A DNA stretch of 64,000 bases. Source: Alkaliphilus hydrothermalis (GTDB taxonomy: Bacteria > Bacillota > Clostridia > Peptostreptococcales > Natronincolaceae). Below the pieces are notes generated by a model that had not been told where the DNA came from, made no database searches, and saw only the letters and a list, made by a program, of their open reading frames with translations. The DNA lies in contig NZ_JAFBEE010000016.1 in NCBI RefSeq assembly GCF_016908555.1, forward strand, positions 4,163 to 68,162, in the 5' to 3' direction. Shown here in pieces: positions 8,619 to 18,196 of the stretch (position 1 is the first letter of the stretch; every line of letters starts with the position of its first letter). The position numbers and the translations under genes are program-made.

Positions 8619-10439
8619 ATGATGAAGAAAGCCTTAAAGGAAAGAAAAGATGTGGATCAATCGTTAACATGGGACTTGTCAGCAATATTTGCCACGGAAA
8701 CAGCTTTTGAAGAAGCTGTTAGTAAGGTACAAGGCTTAGTAAAAGAGATTGAAGAGGAATTTAAGGGGAAGCTCAATACAGTACACATGATCAATAGCTG
8801 TCTGGATAAAGTTAAAAAAGCCTATGAATTGATGACGTTAGCAGGCTCCTATACTTACCTTGCAGTATCGGTTGATCAAACTAACACAGAAAATCAAGCT
8901 AGAAATATGAAGCTTAGAAATATTATGTCAAATCTACAAAGTCGATTAAGTTTTGTACAAAGTGAGATTATTGAAGCTGATGAAAATGTTCTTAACGATG
9001 CAATTGAAGCATCTAAAGAAAATACCCATTATTTAAAGCAGATCAAAAGAAATAAAAAACATGCCCTACATCCAGAGGCAGAGAGGGTGCTTTCTGCATT
9101 ATCAGGGACTTTAGAATCCCCATTTGCTATTTATAATCAAGCAAAGTTGGCGGACTTAAGTTTCGAAAACTTCACTGTAGACGGAGAAGAGTATCCCTTG
9201 AGCTTTGTTTTGTTTGAGAATGGTTGGGAATATGAAACCGATACAAAGGTAAGAAGGGCAGCCTTCAATGCCTTTTCCACACAGTTAAGAGAATATCAGA
9301 ATACAATTGCCGCCACCTATCAAGCTCAAGTTCAAAAAGAGAAAACACTGGCAAGCTTAAGGGGCTTTGAATCAGTGTTTGATAGCCTATTACATGAACA
9401 AGAGGTGGATGAAGATTTATACAACCGTCAAATTGACATTATTATGGAAAAGTTAGCTCCCCATATGAGGAAATATGTGAAGCTTCTCCAAAAAATCCAT
9501 CAGCTTGATGAAATGACCTTTGCAGACCTAAAGCTGGTGGTGGACCCATCCTACGAGCCAAAGATCTCTGTAGAGGAATCTAAGAAATACACATTTGAAG
9601 CCTTGTCAGTACTTGGAGAAGACTATTTAGAAATGGTGAAAAGAAGCTATGATGAGAGATGGGTAGATTTCGTTCAGAATAAAGGTAAGTCCACAGGGGC
9701 TTTTTGTGCAAGCCCCTATGGCAGCCATCCATTTATCCTAATCTCATGGTCTGAAAGAATGAGGGAAGTATTTGTATTAGCCCACGAACTAGGTCATGCA
9801 GGACATTTTTATCTTGCCCACCAAAATCAAAACATCTTTGATGCAAGACCTTCTATGTACTTTATAGAAGCACCATCCACCATGAACGAAATGTTGATGG
9901 CAAATTATCTAATGAAGACCAATGATGATCCGAGGTTTAGAAGATGGGTACTATCTTCAATGATCAGTAGAACCTACTATCATAACTTTGTCACCCACCT
10001 ACTGGAGGCGGCTTACCAAAGGGAAGTGTATAAAATTATTGATGAGGGTGGAAGTGTTCAAGCGGGCAAATTAAATGACCTTAAAAAATCTGTTTTAGAG
10101 GAATTCTGGGGAGATACGGTTAAAATCATAGATGGAGCAGAGCTTACTTGGATGAGACAGCTTCACTATTATAAAGGACTATATCCCTATACCTATAGTG
10201 CAGGTCTGACGGTGGCAACAGAAGTAAGCAAGCGGGTACTGAAGGAAGGTCAGCCAGCATTAGAGGATTGGAAGAATGTATTGAAGGCTGGAGGAACAAA
10301 AACACCAGTAGAACTTGCTAAAATGGCTGGAGTTGATATCACAACAGAAAAACCATTAGTTGATACAATAGAACATATAGGGAATATGATTGACGAAATT
10401 ATCAAGCTAACAGAAGAAATCGATGGAATAACATTGTAA
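8619..10439 (+). CDS. pepF: Oligoendopeptidase F (M3 metallopeptidase)
   Basis: Cytoplasmic zinc oligopeptidase that cleaves short peptides. The HExxH motif is in LAHELGHAGHF (His389, Glu390, His393), with the third zinc ligand expected in the downstream EAPSTMNE segment (first Glu). The length of 606 aa equals that of typical PepF proteins, and the GPYTYSAG-like C-terminal block (LYPYTYSAGL) is present. The start follows AAGGAGG at 8610-8616 with good spacing; a second Met is next to it. It appears to be followed in the same direction by the flavodoxin gene. Confidence 0.92.
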   Translation: MMKKALKERKDVDQSLTWDLSAIFATETAFEEAVSKVQGLVKEIEEEFKGKLNTVHMINSCLDKVKKAYELMTLAGSYTYLAVSVDQTNTENQARNMKLRNIMSNLQSRLSFVQSEIIEADENVLNDAIEASKENTHYLKQIKRNKKHALHPEAERVLSALSGTLESPFAIYNQAKLADLSFENFTVDGEEYPLSFVLFENGWEYETDTKVRRAAFNAFSTQLREYQNTIAATYQAQVQKEKTLASLRGFESVFDSLLHEQEVDEDLYNRQIDIIMEKLAPHMRKYVKLLQKIHQLDEMTFADLKLVVDPSYEPKISVEESKKYTFEALSVLGEDYLEMVKRSYDERWVDFVQNKGKSTGAFCASPYGSHPFILISWSERMREVFVLAHELGHAGHFYLAHQNQNIFDARPSMYFIEAPSTMNEMLMANYLMKTNDDPRFRRWVLSSMISRTYYHNFVTHLLEAAYQREVYKIIDEGGSVQAGKLNDLKKSVLEEFWGDTVKIIDGAELTWMRQLHYYKGLYPYTYSAGLTVATEVSKRVLKEGQPALEDWKNVLKAGGTKTPVELAKMAGVDITTEKPLVDTIEHIGNMIDEIIKLTEEIDGITL

Positions 10440-10477
10440 TTATAGTTAGAGGGTAGAAGGAGAGGGACAAAAATAGA

Positions 10478-10990
10478 ATGGGGTATGGAGATATAAAAAA
10501 GCTAGTTGCCTACTATTCATATGAGGGAAATACAAAGCTGATGGCTGAGGTTATGGCTGAGGAAATTGGGGCTGACTTGCTGAGACTAAAACCAAAGAAG
10601 GAAATACAAACGAAAGGGTTTTCTAAATACTTGTGGGGCGGTAGTCAAATTATTATGAATAGAAGACCTGAATTAGAACCATTTGAGGTGAATCCGTCAG
10701 AGTATGACCTAATTATTATTGGCACCCCTGTCTGGGCTTGGACTTATGCACCTCCCGTAGGCAGCCTATTCAAAATGGTTGATTTTAATGATCACTCAAT
10801 GGGGATTTTTAGCTGCCACGGAGGACAAAATGGAAAAACCCTAGTTCATATGAAGAAGGCTTTACAAGGGAATCATATCATTGGAGAAATTGATTTCTTT
10901 GAACCCCTATCAAATAATCAAGCTGTGGCAGTGGAGAAGGCTCAGCAATGGGCTAGGGAGCTGTTGGATAAAGTAGTGGGTAAAAAATAA
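10478..10990 (+). CDS. Flavodoxin family protein
   Basis: A 170-aa single-domain flavodoxin-like protein. The FMN phosphate loop is YYSYEGNTK (about residues 12-20), and later loops TPVWAWTYAPPV and SCHGGQNGK fit the isoalloxazine- binding regions. Such stand-alone proteins act as low-potential electron carriers or quinone/flavin reductases. It lies 38 bases after pepF and before a terminator, so it may share the pepF transcript. The AAGGAGAGG site precedes the ATG by about 12 bases. The redox partner cannot be read from the context. Confidence 0.85.
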   Translation: MGYGDIKKLVAYYSYEGNTKLMAEVMAEEIGADLLRLKPKKEIQTKGFSKYLWGGSQIIMNRRPELEPFEVNPSEYDLIIIGTPVWAWTYAPPVGSLFKMVDFNDHSMGIFSCHGGQNGKTLVHMKKALQGNHIIGEIDFFEPLSNNQAVAVEKAQQWARELLDKVVGKK

Positions 10991-11090
10991 GCAATATATA
11001 AAGCAAATAAAAAATACCAAGGTGATGACCTATTGAATCAATATGGTTATCAACGTCAATAAGCTGAATTGATATCTAGGATCAGTTTTC

Positions 11091-11136
11091 AAAGGACAAT
11101 TTGTCCCTTATGAGAGGGAGAGTTGTCCTTGTTTTT
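11091..11136 (+). terminator. Intrinsic terminator after the flavodoxin gene
   Basis: AAGGACAA...TTGTCCTT forms the base of a hairpin with an internal CCCTTATGAGAGGG arm and is followed by GTTTTTG. It closes the pepF-flavodoxin unit; the remainder of 10991-11351 is AT-rich. Confidence 0.75.
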
Positions 11137-11215
11137 GATTTTGCAGTATTTTTAATAAAATGTTAAGATTTTTTATTGTTGGGAATGGGTAGTTATAAAA
11201 GGATTAGCAAGGATG

Positions 11216-11277
11216 AATAAATAATAGATTAAATAATAGATTAAATTATAGATTAATTAATAGATTATAGAATAAAT
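11216..11277 (+). repeat. AT-rich short tandem repeat
   Basis: About five imperfect copies of an 11-13 base unit around ATAGATTAA lie head to tail between the terminator and the aldehyde dehydrogenase gene. There is no spacer structure and no gene; it is a simple low-complexity tract, perhaps a curved upstream promoter element. Confidence 0.6.
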
Positions 11278-11351
11278 AAAGGTTAGTTAAATGGAATCAA
11301 ATAGAATATAAGAGGAAGGCTAAAATTAAGAAGTGACAGGGAGGTTGTAAA

Positions 11352-12770
11352 ATGCAGGATGTTATGCAGGATACCATGAAGGATCAAATTCAGTTGACCT
11401 TCAATAAAAAACGAGAATTTTTTGATGGGGGGCATACAAAAAGCTATGACTTTAGAATTACCCAATTAAAAAAGCTACGCAAGATGATTGAGACCCATGA
11501 GGATGATATAATAGAAGCTCTATATCATGATCTCCACAAACCTGTATTTGAAGCCTATACAGCTGAAATAGGTGTGATGTACGAAGAAATAAATCATGCC
11601 ATCAAAAACTTAAAAAAATGGATGAAACCCCAAAGAGCAGCATCACCATTGGTATTTCAACCTTCAAAAAGTCGTACCTATTCAGAACCCTTAGGGGTAG
11701 TCCTCATCATTGGCCCTTGGAATTATCCCTTCCAGCTTTTGATTGCTCCTTTAGTAGGGGCAATTGCTGCTGGAAATTGTGCCATCATCAAGCCCTCAGA
11801 CCAGACAAGGCACACCTCAAATCTAGTGAAAAAACTGATGGAGGAAACCTTTCCAGAAGAGTACATCAGTGTAGTGCAAGGACCGGGGGCAATGATTGGG
11901 CCAATGCTGATAGAAGCCCTGAGGTTTGACCATATCTTCTTTACAGGAAGTCCAGCAGTGGGTAGTAAAATTGCAGAAATGGCAGCAAGGCATCTGAGCC
12001 CTGTTACCCTAGAACTAGGTGGAAAAAGTCCTGTGATTGTTACGGAAGATGCTAAAATCGACGTAGCAGCCAAAAGGCTTACTTGGGCAAAATACTTTAA
12101 TACTGGTCAAACCTGTGTATGTCCCGATTATTTAATTGTTCATGAAGATGTAAAGGATGAATTTATCGATAGAATGAAGCACTATATTAGGGAATTCTTT
12201 GGGGAAGATCCTTCAAAGAGTGATAGCTACGGTAGAATCGTCAACGAAAAAAGATTTAATATTTTATCCAGCTATCTTAAAGAAGGGGAAGGAAATATCA
12301 TTGTAGGGGGAAGATCAAATAAAGATGAACTCTATATCGAACCCACTATAATTGATCATGTCACCTTTGAGCATCAGATCATGCAGGAGGAAATTTTTGG
12401 ACCCATTTTACCTGTTCTAACCTATAGGGAGCTAAGGGAAGTAGTGGAAATGGTGAGGGAAAATCGTTATCCACTGGCGTTGTATCTTTATACAGAAAAC
12501 AAAAGAACAGAGGAATATATCATTAGCAACATCGAATTTGGTGGTGGCTGTATCAACAACGGAATGGTACACGTTGCCAATACCCATCTACCCTTTGGTG
12601 GAGTGGGGAACAGTGGAATGGGAATGTATCATGGGAAATACAGTTTTGACTTGTTTTCCCATAAGAAAAGTATCATCAATACCAAGACCTTCCTAGATCC
12701 TTCCCTAAGATATGCCCCCTATAACAATAAAAAATTAAAGCTAGCAAAGAAGTATTTTGGTAAAAAGTAA
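11352..12770 (+). CDS. Aldehyde dehydrogenase (ALDH3-like, fatty/aromatic aldehydes)
   Basis: Soluble NAD(P)+-dependent aldehyde dehydrogenase of the class-3 type that lacks the long N-terminal arm. The family blocks GPWNYPFQL, FTGSPAVG, ELGGKSP (catalytic Glu about 221) and GQTCVCPDYL (nucleophile Cys about 255) are all present, and the C-terminus has the basic tail common in this group. Similar proteins (YwdH type) oxidise medium- and long-chain or aromatic aldehydes; the physiological substrate here is unknown. The start follows GGGAGG at 11339-11344. It seems monocistronic. Confidence 0.88.
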   Translation: MQDVMQDTMKDQIQLTFNKKREFFDGGHTKSYDFRITQLKKLRKMIETHEDDIIEALYHDLHKPVFEAYTAEIGVMYEEINHAIKNLKKWMKPQRAASPLVFQPSKSRTYSEPLGVVLIIGPWNYPFQLLIAPLVGAIAAGNCAIIKPSDQTRHTSNLVKKLMEETFPEEYISVVQGPGAMIGPMLIEALRFDHIFFTGSPAVGSKIAEMAARHLSPVTLELGGKSPVIVTEDAKIDVAAKRLTWAKYFNTGQTCVCPDYLIVHEDVKDEFIDRMKHYIREFFGEDPSKSDSYGRIVNEKRFNILSSYLKEGEGNIIVGGRSNKDELYIEPTIIDHVTFEHQIMQEEIFGPILPVLTYRELREVVEMVRENRYPLALYLYTENKRTEEYIISNIEFGGGCINNGMVHVANTHLPFGGVGNSGMGMYHGKYSFDLFSHKKSIINTKTFLDPSLRYAPYNNKKLKLAKKYFGKK

Positions 12771-12786
12771 AAACAAAAGGACATTG

Positions 12787-12815
12787 TTTACGAAGTAGTT
12801 AAAATAGATTATAAT
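12787..12815 (+). promoter_or_regulatory. Possible promoter for the TauE-like gene
   Basis: TATAAT at 12810-12815 stands 17 bp downstream of a weak -35 (TTTACG, 12787-12792). Assigned mainly on the strength of the -10 box. Confidence 0.4.
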
Positions 12816-12915
12816 AAACTGGGAAGATTGTTTCGGATGTAGAAATATCAATTGGAATCCTCTCGAAACGAGGGGATTTACAATGTTCTTCACTAATGAA
12901 AAATGGAGGATTAAA

Positions 12916-13653
12916 ATGGATAATTTATTTTTACAAATTCTTTTAGGATTTATTATTATCTTTATCTCAGCAATGACCCAAGGAATCACCAGTTTTGGTT
13001 TTTCTTTAGTATCGCTGCCTTTACTGGGGATCTTTTTACCATTAAAGATTGTTGTACCTGTGTTGGTAATCTACAGTCTTGTTCTTAACACCATGATTTT
13101 ATATCATATAAAAGACCATATTGATATCAAGAAAATCGCTATACTAGTAACGGCAGGATTAATTGGTACACCCTTTGGAGCATATCTATTAAAGGTAACT
13201 GACGAAACTGTGTTAAAAATATTTGTGGGAGTACTCCTTACTTTTACAGCAATCATTAACTATTATGGAATCAAGATAAAGGTTAAGAATGAAAAACTAT
13301 CCTTTATCCCAGTGGGTCTTGTCAGTGGATTATTAAATGGTAGTGTCTCCCTAGGTGGACCGCCAGTAGTGCTTTTCTTGACGAACCAATCAGTAGAAAA
13401 AATGAAGTTTAGAGCAAATCTAACTTCGTATTTCTGGATATTAAATATTATCACCGTTCCTACTTATTTCTTTGGGGGATTAATCACAAAGGATGTAGTC
13501 ACCTATACGGCATACCTTTTCCCAGGGTTAATCATTGGAACATTAACGGGGATTAAGTTAGGAAATAAGGTGGATGAAGAGTTGTTTAGGAAGCTTACTT
13601 TGGTATTGATTATGGTTATGGGGATTTTATCTATTTATTCAGCCATGAGCTAG
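12916..13653 (+). CDS. TauE/SafE family membrane transporter
   Basis: An integral membrane protein of 245 aa with about eight hydrophobic segments in two homologous halves. The repeat signature appears as TQGITSFGFSLVSLPLL near the N-terminus and GLLNGSVSLGGPPVVLFL in the second half, characteristic of TauE/SafE (DUF81) anion exporters for sulfite, sulfoacetate or related small organic anions. The ATG at 12916 has an ideal GGAGG; the in-frame ATG 33 bases earlier has none. It lies alone; no sulfur gene is adjacent, so the substrate is open. Confidence 0.85.
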   Translation: MDNLFLQILLGFIIIFISAMTQGITSFGFSLVSLPLLGIFLPLKIVVPVLVIYSLVLNTMILYHIKDHIDIKKIAILVTAGLIGTPFGAYLLKVTDETVLKIFVGVLLTFTAIINYYGIKIKVKNEKLSFIPVGLVSGLLNGSVSLGGPPVVLFLTNQSVEKMKFRANLTSYFWILNIITVPTYFFGGLITKDVVTYTAYLFPGLIIGTLTGIKLGNKVDEELFRKLTLVLIMVMGILSIYSAMS

Positions 13654-13734
13654 GATGAGAGGAAATATATTCTAAAATACTTTGCTGAAATAATAATAAA
13701 TATGATATTATAGGATAAAGGTGATTGTAAAAAA

Positions 13735-13779
13735 ATGCAAATCATGAAAGGGCAAGGTAAAGACAAAATGAAGTTATAA
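13735..13779 (+). CDS. Possible 14-residue leader peptide before the ABC-F gene
   Basis: MQIMKGQGKDKMKL follows AAGGTG with acceptable spacing. A hairpin (CATGAAAGC... GCTTTTTTG...TCATG, 13812-13846) follows that could act as terminator. Antibiotic-inducible ABC-F genes often carry such leaders, but the link is speculative, and the hairpin could equally be the terminator of the TauE-like gene. Confidence 0.25.
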   Translation: MQIMKGQGKDKMKL

Positions 13780-14120
13780 TTCACTTTAACAGTTTATTAA
13801 AATGAAAAATTCATGAAAGCTATCAAGTTAGGCTTTTTTGTCATGCGTTTTATTAGATGGAAGTGGATAGTGCTTTAGATTGTCGACAGCTTGTTCATAT
13901 GGAAGATTAATAGTTTATCAATATAATTCTTCAGTCTTAAATACAGATTTCGGGATTGAATCCCAGTAGTGCTGATCTAGTTAGTATTAGGAATCTAGTA
14001 TTTATATCAGTGGTTTTCACAACACTGTCCCACGGGTCATTTATTGGACCGACTAACTGAGATAAGAAATTATATAATGATTATAATTACAATCAACCAT
14101 AGAATATCCTTAGACACTAT

Positions 14121-14148
14121 CCCTCCATATTCATAAGGAGGGTTTTTT
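14121..14148 (+). promoter_or_regulatory. GC hairpin covering the ABC-F ribosome binding site
   Basis: CCCTCC (14121-14126) pairs with GGAGGG (14137-14142), which is the Shine-Dalgarno sequence of the next gene; TTTTTT and then the ATG follow directly. The element can act as an intrinsic terminator or as an occluded ribosome binding site. A TATAAT at 14073-14078 may serve a nearby promoter. Confidence 0.55.
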
Positions 14149-15795
14149 ATGCTATTAATAGAAGCAAATCATATAAAGAAATATTTTGGTGATCGATTAG
14201 TACTGGATGTGGAGAATCTAAAAATTTATGCTACAGACCGAATTGGTATTGTTGGAGCAAATGGGGTAGGCAAGACAACTTTAATGAAGATCCTATGCCA
14301 AAAAATCAGCCCCGACGAAGGCGTTGTAAAACTCTACAGCCCCTATACCTATATTACTCAGCTACAGGAGCCAGAGGTTAAAATCATTAGTGATGAATTG
14401 GCCTCAAAGTTTGGTATTTCAAATATTTGGAAAGACAGCATGAGTGGGGGAGAGAAAACTAGATTTAAATTAGCAGTTGTTTTCCAACAGGAAAGTCCAT
14501 TGATTCTAGCAGATGAACCCACCAGCAACCTAGATATGGAGGGAATTGGATTACTGGGAAAAAAATTTGAAGAATTCAGAGGGGGATTAGTCCTCATATC
14601 CCACGACCGACATTTATTAAATACCCTATGTAATAAAATCCTAGAGGTAAAGGATGGGAAAATAAAAATATACAACGGTAACTATGAAGACTATCTGATA
14701 CAAGTCAGAGAAGAACAGGAAAGGGCAGAGTTTGAGTACACCCAATATGTTAATGAAAAGAAGCGTTTGGAGGAGGTTATTTCTGAGAAAAAAGACCAAG
14801 CAAAGAAAATGAGGAAGATCCCAAAGAGAATGGGAAATTCTGAGGCGAGACTTCATAAAATGGGGAATCAAGGTGCAAAGGCAAATCTTGAAAAGCAGAC
14901 TAAAAGTATTCAGTCAAGAATCGAACGTTTGGAGGTGAAAGAAAAGCCAAAGGAAGAGTCAATCATCAAGCTGGACATACAGGATTCCCAAAAAATTCAC
15001 AGCAAAATCTTAATCTCAGGAGAAAACATCCACAAAGCCTTTGATAGTAAAGTAATCTTTAAAAAGGCGGAATTTGCAATAACTAATGGAAGTAAAGTTG
15101 CATTGATTGGTCCAAATGGATGTGGTAAAAGTACCCTCATCAAGATGATTATGGAGGGAAAAGCACCAATCAGAAGGGCAAAGGGGGCTAAAATTGGTTA
15201 TTTTAGTCAGGAGATAAATAATCTCAACTATGATGCTAGTATTCTTGAAAATGTCATGGAAACCAGTATATATAATGAAACCTTTGTGAGGATCTTACTG
15301 GATAGGCTACTTTTTACAAAGGATGATCTCCATAAAAAAATCAATGTCCTCAGTGGTGGAGAACGGGTAAAGGTCTCTTTTGTGAAAATCCTGTTACAGG
15401 ATATCAATCTCCTAATACTAGATGAACCCACCAACTACATGGATATTAAATCCCTAGAAGTCATGGAGGAAGCCCTAAAGGAATATGATAGGACTCTCTT
15501 ATTTGTCTCCCACGATAGAAAGCTAGTGGAAACTGTGGCGGATCACATTATGACCATAGAGGAAAAGAAGATAAAGATTTTTAAAGGAAGCTATGAAGAG
15601 TATCTTGATAAAAAAAAGAATCCTCCAAATCAAGAGACAAAGGAAATTGAAGAACAAATATTTGTTTTGGAGACTCGACTTACAGAACTAATTGGTAGAT
15701 TGTCTGCCCCCTCAAAGACAGATAATACAACCCTCTTGGATGAAGAATACCATAAAACATTAAAGGAGCTAAAGCGTATGAGGGCCTGCCTTTAA
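14149..15795 (+). CDS. ABC-F family ribosome-protection protein (CplR/VmlR/Vga-like)
   Basis: Soluble twin-ATPase of 548 aa without membrane segments. Domain 1 has Walker A GANGVGKTT (residue about 36) and signature MSGGEKTR; domain 2 has GPNGCGKST (about 322) and LSGGERVK; both have DEPT Walker B boxes. A long charged interdomain linker (about residues 185-280, KKRLEEVISEKKDQ... KKMRKIPKRMGNSEAR) corresponds to the antibiotic-resistance domain that reaches the peptidyl-transferase centre. Length and linker resemble Vga/VmlR/CplR proteins, which displace pleuromutilins, lincosamides and streptogramin A. Resistance spectrum cannot be read from sequence. Leader hairpins upstream suggest inducible expression. 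Confidence 0.85.
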   Translation: MLLIEANHIKKYFGDRLVLDVENLKIYATDRIGIVGANGVGKTTLMKILCQKISPDEGVVKLYSPYTYITQLQEPEVKIISDELASKFGISNIWKDSMSGGEKTRFKLAVVFQQESPLILADEPTSNLDMEGIGLLGKKFEEFRGGLVLISHDRHLLNTLCNKILEVKDGKIKIYNGNYEDYLIQVREEQERAEFEYTQYVNEKKRLEEVISEKKDQAKKMRKIPKRMGNSEARLHKMGNQGAKANLEKQTKSIQSRIERLEVKEKPKEESIIKLDIQDSQKIHSKILISGENIHKAFDSKVIFKKAEFAITNGSKVALIGPNGCGKSTLIKMIMEGKAPIRRAKGAKIGYFSQEINNLNYDASILENVMETSIYNETFVRILLDRLLFTKDDLHKKINVLSGGERVKVSFVKILLQDINLLILDEPTNYMDIKSLEVMEEALKEYDRTLLFVSHDRKLVETVADHIMTIEEKKIKIFKGSYEEYLDKKKNPPNQETKEIEEQIFVLETRLTELIGRLSAPSKTDNTTLLDEEYHKTLKELKRMRACL

Positions 15796-15818
15796 CAAAA
15801 ACTTACAATATAATTTAT

Positions 15819-15866
15819 AGGAATGGAGATCATGCATAAAATACCGCATTTTTCATTCCTTTTTAT
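15819..15866 (+). terminator. Intrinsic terminator after the ABC-F gene
   Basis: AGGAATG (15819-15825) pairs with CATTCCT (15854-15860) with an inner ATGC/GCAT pair, followed by TTTTAT. The remaining 330 bases to the next gene hold no feature I recognise. Confidence 0.6.
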
Positions 15867-16193
15867 ATGTGAATAATTACAAATCGAATCCTACGAAATT
15901 ATTAGATAAAATTACTAATAATTGGGTGAGTGGTTTGCAGAAAAACACTAAATCTGCTATAGTATATATTTATTATAAGTAATGGGTTAAATCATAACTC
16001 AAGATGTAGCTCAAAACTTAAAACTGTGTCAGATACAGTGAAATAAGTACCAAAAATAATGGAGTAGAAGGAAAAAAGTCTCTAATGTCAAATAACTAAA
16101 GGGATAGAGGTGTATCTATAGGCTGGAAAGATCACTCTTAAATATGTTATTATATGAATTAATTAGTGTATAAAAAAGAAATGAGGGCTAGAG

Positions 16194-18173
16194 ATGACTA
16201 TAGAAAAGCAACATAATTATGGAAATGATAGTCTTTCCACACTAGAAGAAAAAGACAAAGTAAGACTTCGACCAGGGGTAATATTCGGAAGCGATGGTAT
16301 TGAAGGGTGTCGTCATACCCTTGTGGAAATAGTAGCAAATGCCAGAGACGAAGCCCAAGAGGGTTTTGGTAATTTGATAGAAGTCTTTAGATATAAAGAT
16401 CACTCCATAGAAGTAAGGGACAAAGGACGTGGGATCCCATTAGAATATAATCAAAAGGAACAAAAATACAACTGGGAAATTGTATTCATGATCCTTTATG
16501 GTGGTGGAAAATACAACAACAACTCCGGTAGCAATTATCAATACAGTATCGGATTAAACGGTCTAGGGACCGCTGCCACTCAGTTTGCCTCCGAATACAT
16601 GGACGTAGAGGTTTATCGAGATGGACATAAATATGAATTACGCTTTGAAAAGGGTGAAAATGTAGGTGGACTAATAAGTGAAAGGTGTGAATATGAGCAC
16701 ACCGGAAGTATGATTAAATGGAAGCCTGACCTAGAGGTATTTAATGATATAGATATTCCCTTAACCTTCTTTCAAGATACCTTGAAAAGACAGGCAATCG
16801 TAAATAAAGGAATCACCTTTAAATTGTACGATGAAGAAACCGACGAGACCTTCGTATATTATTATGAAGACGGAATAATAGATTACGTAAAAGAAGTCAG
16901 TGGAGAAAAAGCCCTGACGGAGCCCCAATACTTTGAATTGGAAACGAAGGGTAGGGATCGGGAGGATAAGGAGGAGTACAAGCTTAAAATCCAAGTAGCC
17001 TTTGCTTTCAATAATGAAAACACAATACTGGAGTATTACCATAACTCCTCCTATCTAGAATACGGAGGCTCGCCAGATAAAGCGGTGGATAGTGCCTTTT
17101 CATCAACCCTCCATAGCTTTATTAAGGATAAGAATAAATACAATAAAAATGAGAAACGGGTAACCTTCACTGATATTCGAGATAGCTTGATTTTAGTGAC
17201 CAACACCTACTCCACCATTACCAGCTATGAAAATCAAACCAAAAAGGCAATTACTAATAAATTTATTCAAGAGGCAATGACCTCCTTCCTAAAGGAAAAG
17301 CTAGAAATTTACTTTATAGAAAACCAATCGGAACTAGATCGAATCATCGACCAAGTCTTGATTAATAAAAGAAGTCGAGAAAAGGCAGAGCTGACTAGAA
17401 TCGATCTTAAGAAGAAACTCAGTAAGGGTGTAGACAACTTCACCAATAAAGTAAAGAAGTTTGTAGATTGTAGATCAAAGGATGTAAGTCGTCGAGAGCT
17501 ATTTATCGTAGAGGGAGACTCAGCTTTAGGCTCTACGAAAATGGGTAGAGATGCAGAGTTTCAAGCCATCATCCCAGTTCGTGGAAAACCCTTAAACTGT
17601 CTAAAGTCTGACTATGCTAAAATTTTTAAGAATGATATTATCGTAGATTTATTAAAGGTACTGGGCTGTGGAGTAGAAATAAAAAGTAAACACAATGACT
17701 TAAGTTTCTTTGATATAGAAAAACTGAATTGGAATAAAGTCATCATCTGTACCGATGCCGATGTGGATGGATTCCAGATCAGAACCTTGATTTTGACGAT
17801 GCTATATGTGTTGACTCCGACTCTAATCGAAAAGGGGTACGTATATATTGCTGAATCACCTTTATATGAGATTACCGATAGTAAGGACAACTCCTACTTT
17901 GCATACTCGGATACAGAAAAAAATAAAATACTAAAGAAATTAAAAGGAAATTACAAGATTCAACGATCAAAGGGATTAGGGGAGAATGAGCCTGAAATGA
18001 TGTGGCAAACCACCATGAATCCTGAGACAAGACGATTAATCAAGGTGACTCCGACAGAGGCTCAAGCAACTAAAGATGCCTTTGAATTGTTCCTTGGGGA
18101 CAACCTAGCAGGAAGAAAAGAGTTTATAGCAGAATTCGGGTATAAATATATAGAAGAGTCAGATGTCGTTTAA
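16194..18173 (+). CDS. parE: DNA topoisomerase IV subunit B (GyrB/ParE-like)
   Basis: ATPase subunit of a type IIA topoisomerase, 659 aa. The GHKL ATPase motifs are EIVANARDEAQEG, DKGRGIP and GLNGLGTAATQF; the TOPRIM domain has FIVEGDSALG, PVRGKPLNC and the metal-binding CTDADVDG. The NARDE variant of the usual NSIDE box is typical of the second, clostridial gyrase-like pair rather than of the replication-origin gyrase. The subunit A gene follows after 23 bases, so both are made from one transcript. It should relax or decatenate DNA in the nucleoid. Confidence 0.88.
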   Translation: MTIEKQHNYGNDSLSTLEEKDKVRLRPGVIFGSDGIEGCRHTLVEIVANARDEAQEGFGNLIEVFRYKDHSIEVRDKGRGIPLEYNQKEQKYNWEIVFMILYGGGKYNNNSGSNYQYSIGLNGLGTAATQFASEYMDVEVYRDGHKYELRFEKGENVGGLISERCEYEHTGSMIKWKPDLEVFNDIDIPLTFFQDTLKRQAIVNKGITFKLYDEETDETFVYYYEDGIIDYVKEVSGEKALTEPQYFELETKGRDREDKEEYKLKIQVAFAFNNENTILEYYHNSSYLEYGGSPDKAVDSAFSSTLHSFIKDKNKYNKNEKRVTFTDIRDSLILVTNTYSTITSYENQTKKAITNKFIQEAMTSFLKEKLEIYFIENQSELDRIIDQVLINKRSREKAELTRIDLKKKLSKGVDNFTNKVKKFVDCRSKDVSRRELFIVEGDSALGSTKMGRDAEFQAIIPVRGKPLNCLKSDYAKIFKNDIIVDLLKVLGCGVEIKSKHNDLSFFDIEKLNWNKVIICTDADVDGFQIRTLILTMLYVLTPTLIEKGYVYIAESPLYEITDSKDNSYFAYSDTEKNKILKKLKGNYKIQRSKGLGENEPEMMWQTTMNPETRRLIKVTPTEAQATKDAFELFLGDNLAGRKEFIAEFGYKYIEESDVV

Positions 18174-18196
18174 AAACCAAAAGGGGTGATCAACCA

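Noticed and set aside
11216..11277. CRISPR-like array
   Set aside because: Units are 11-13 bases, AT-only and without spacers; a simple tandem repeat.
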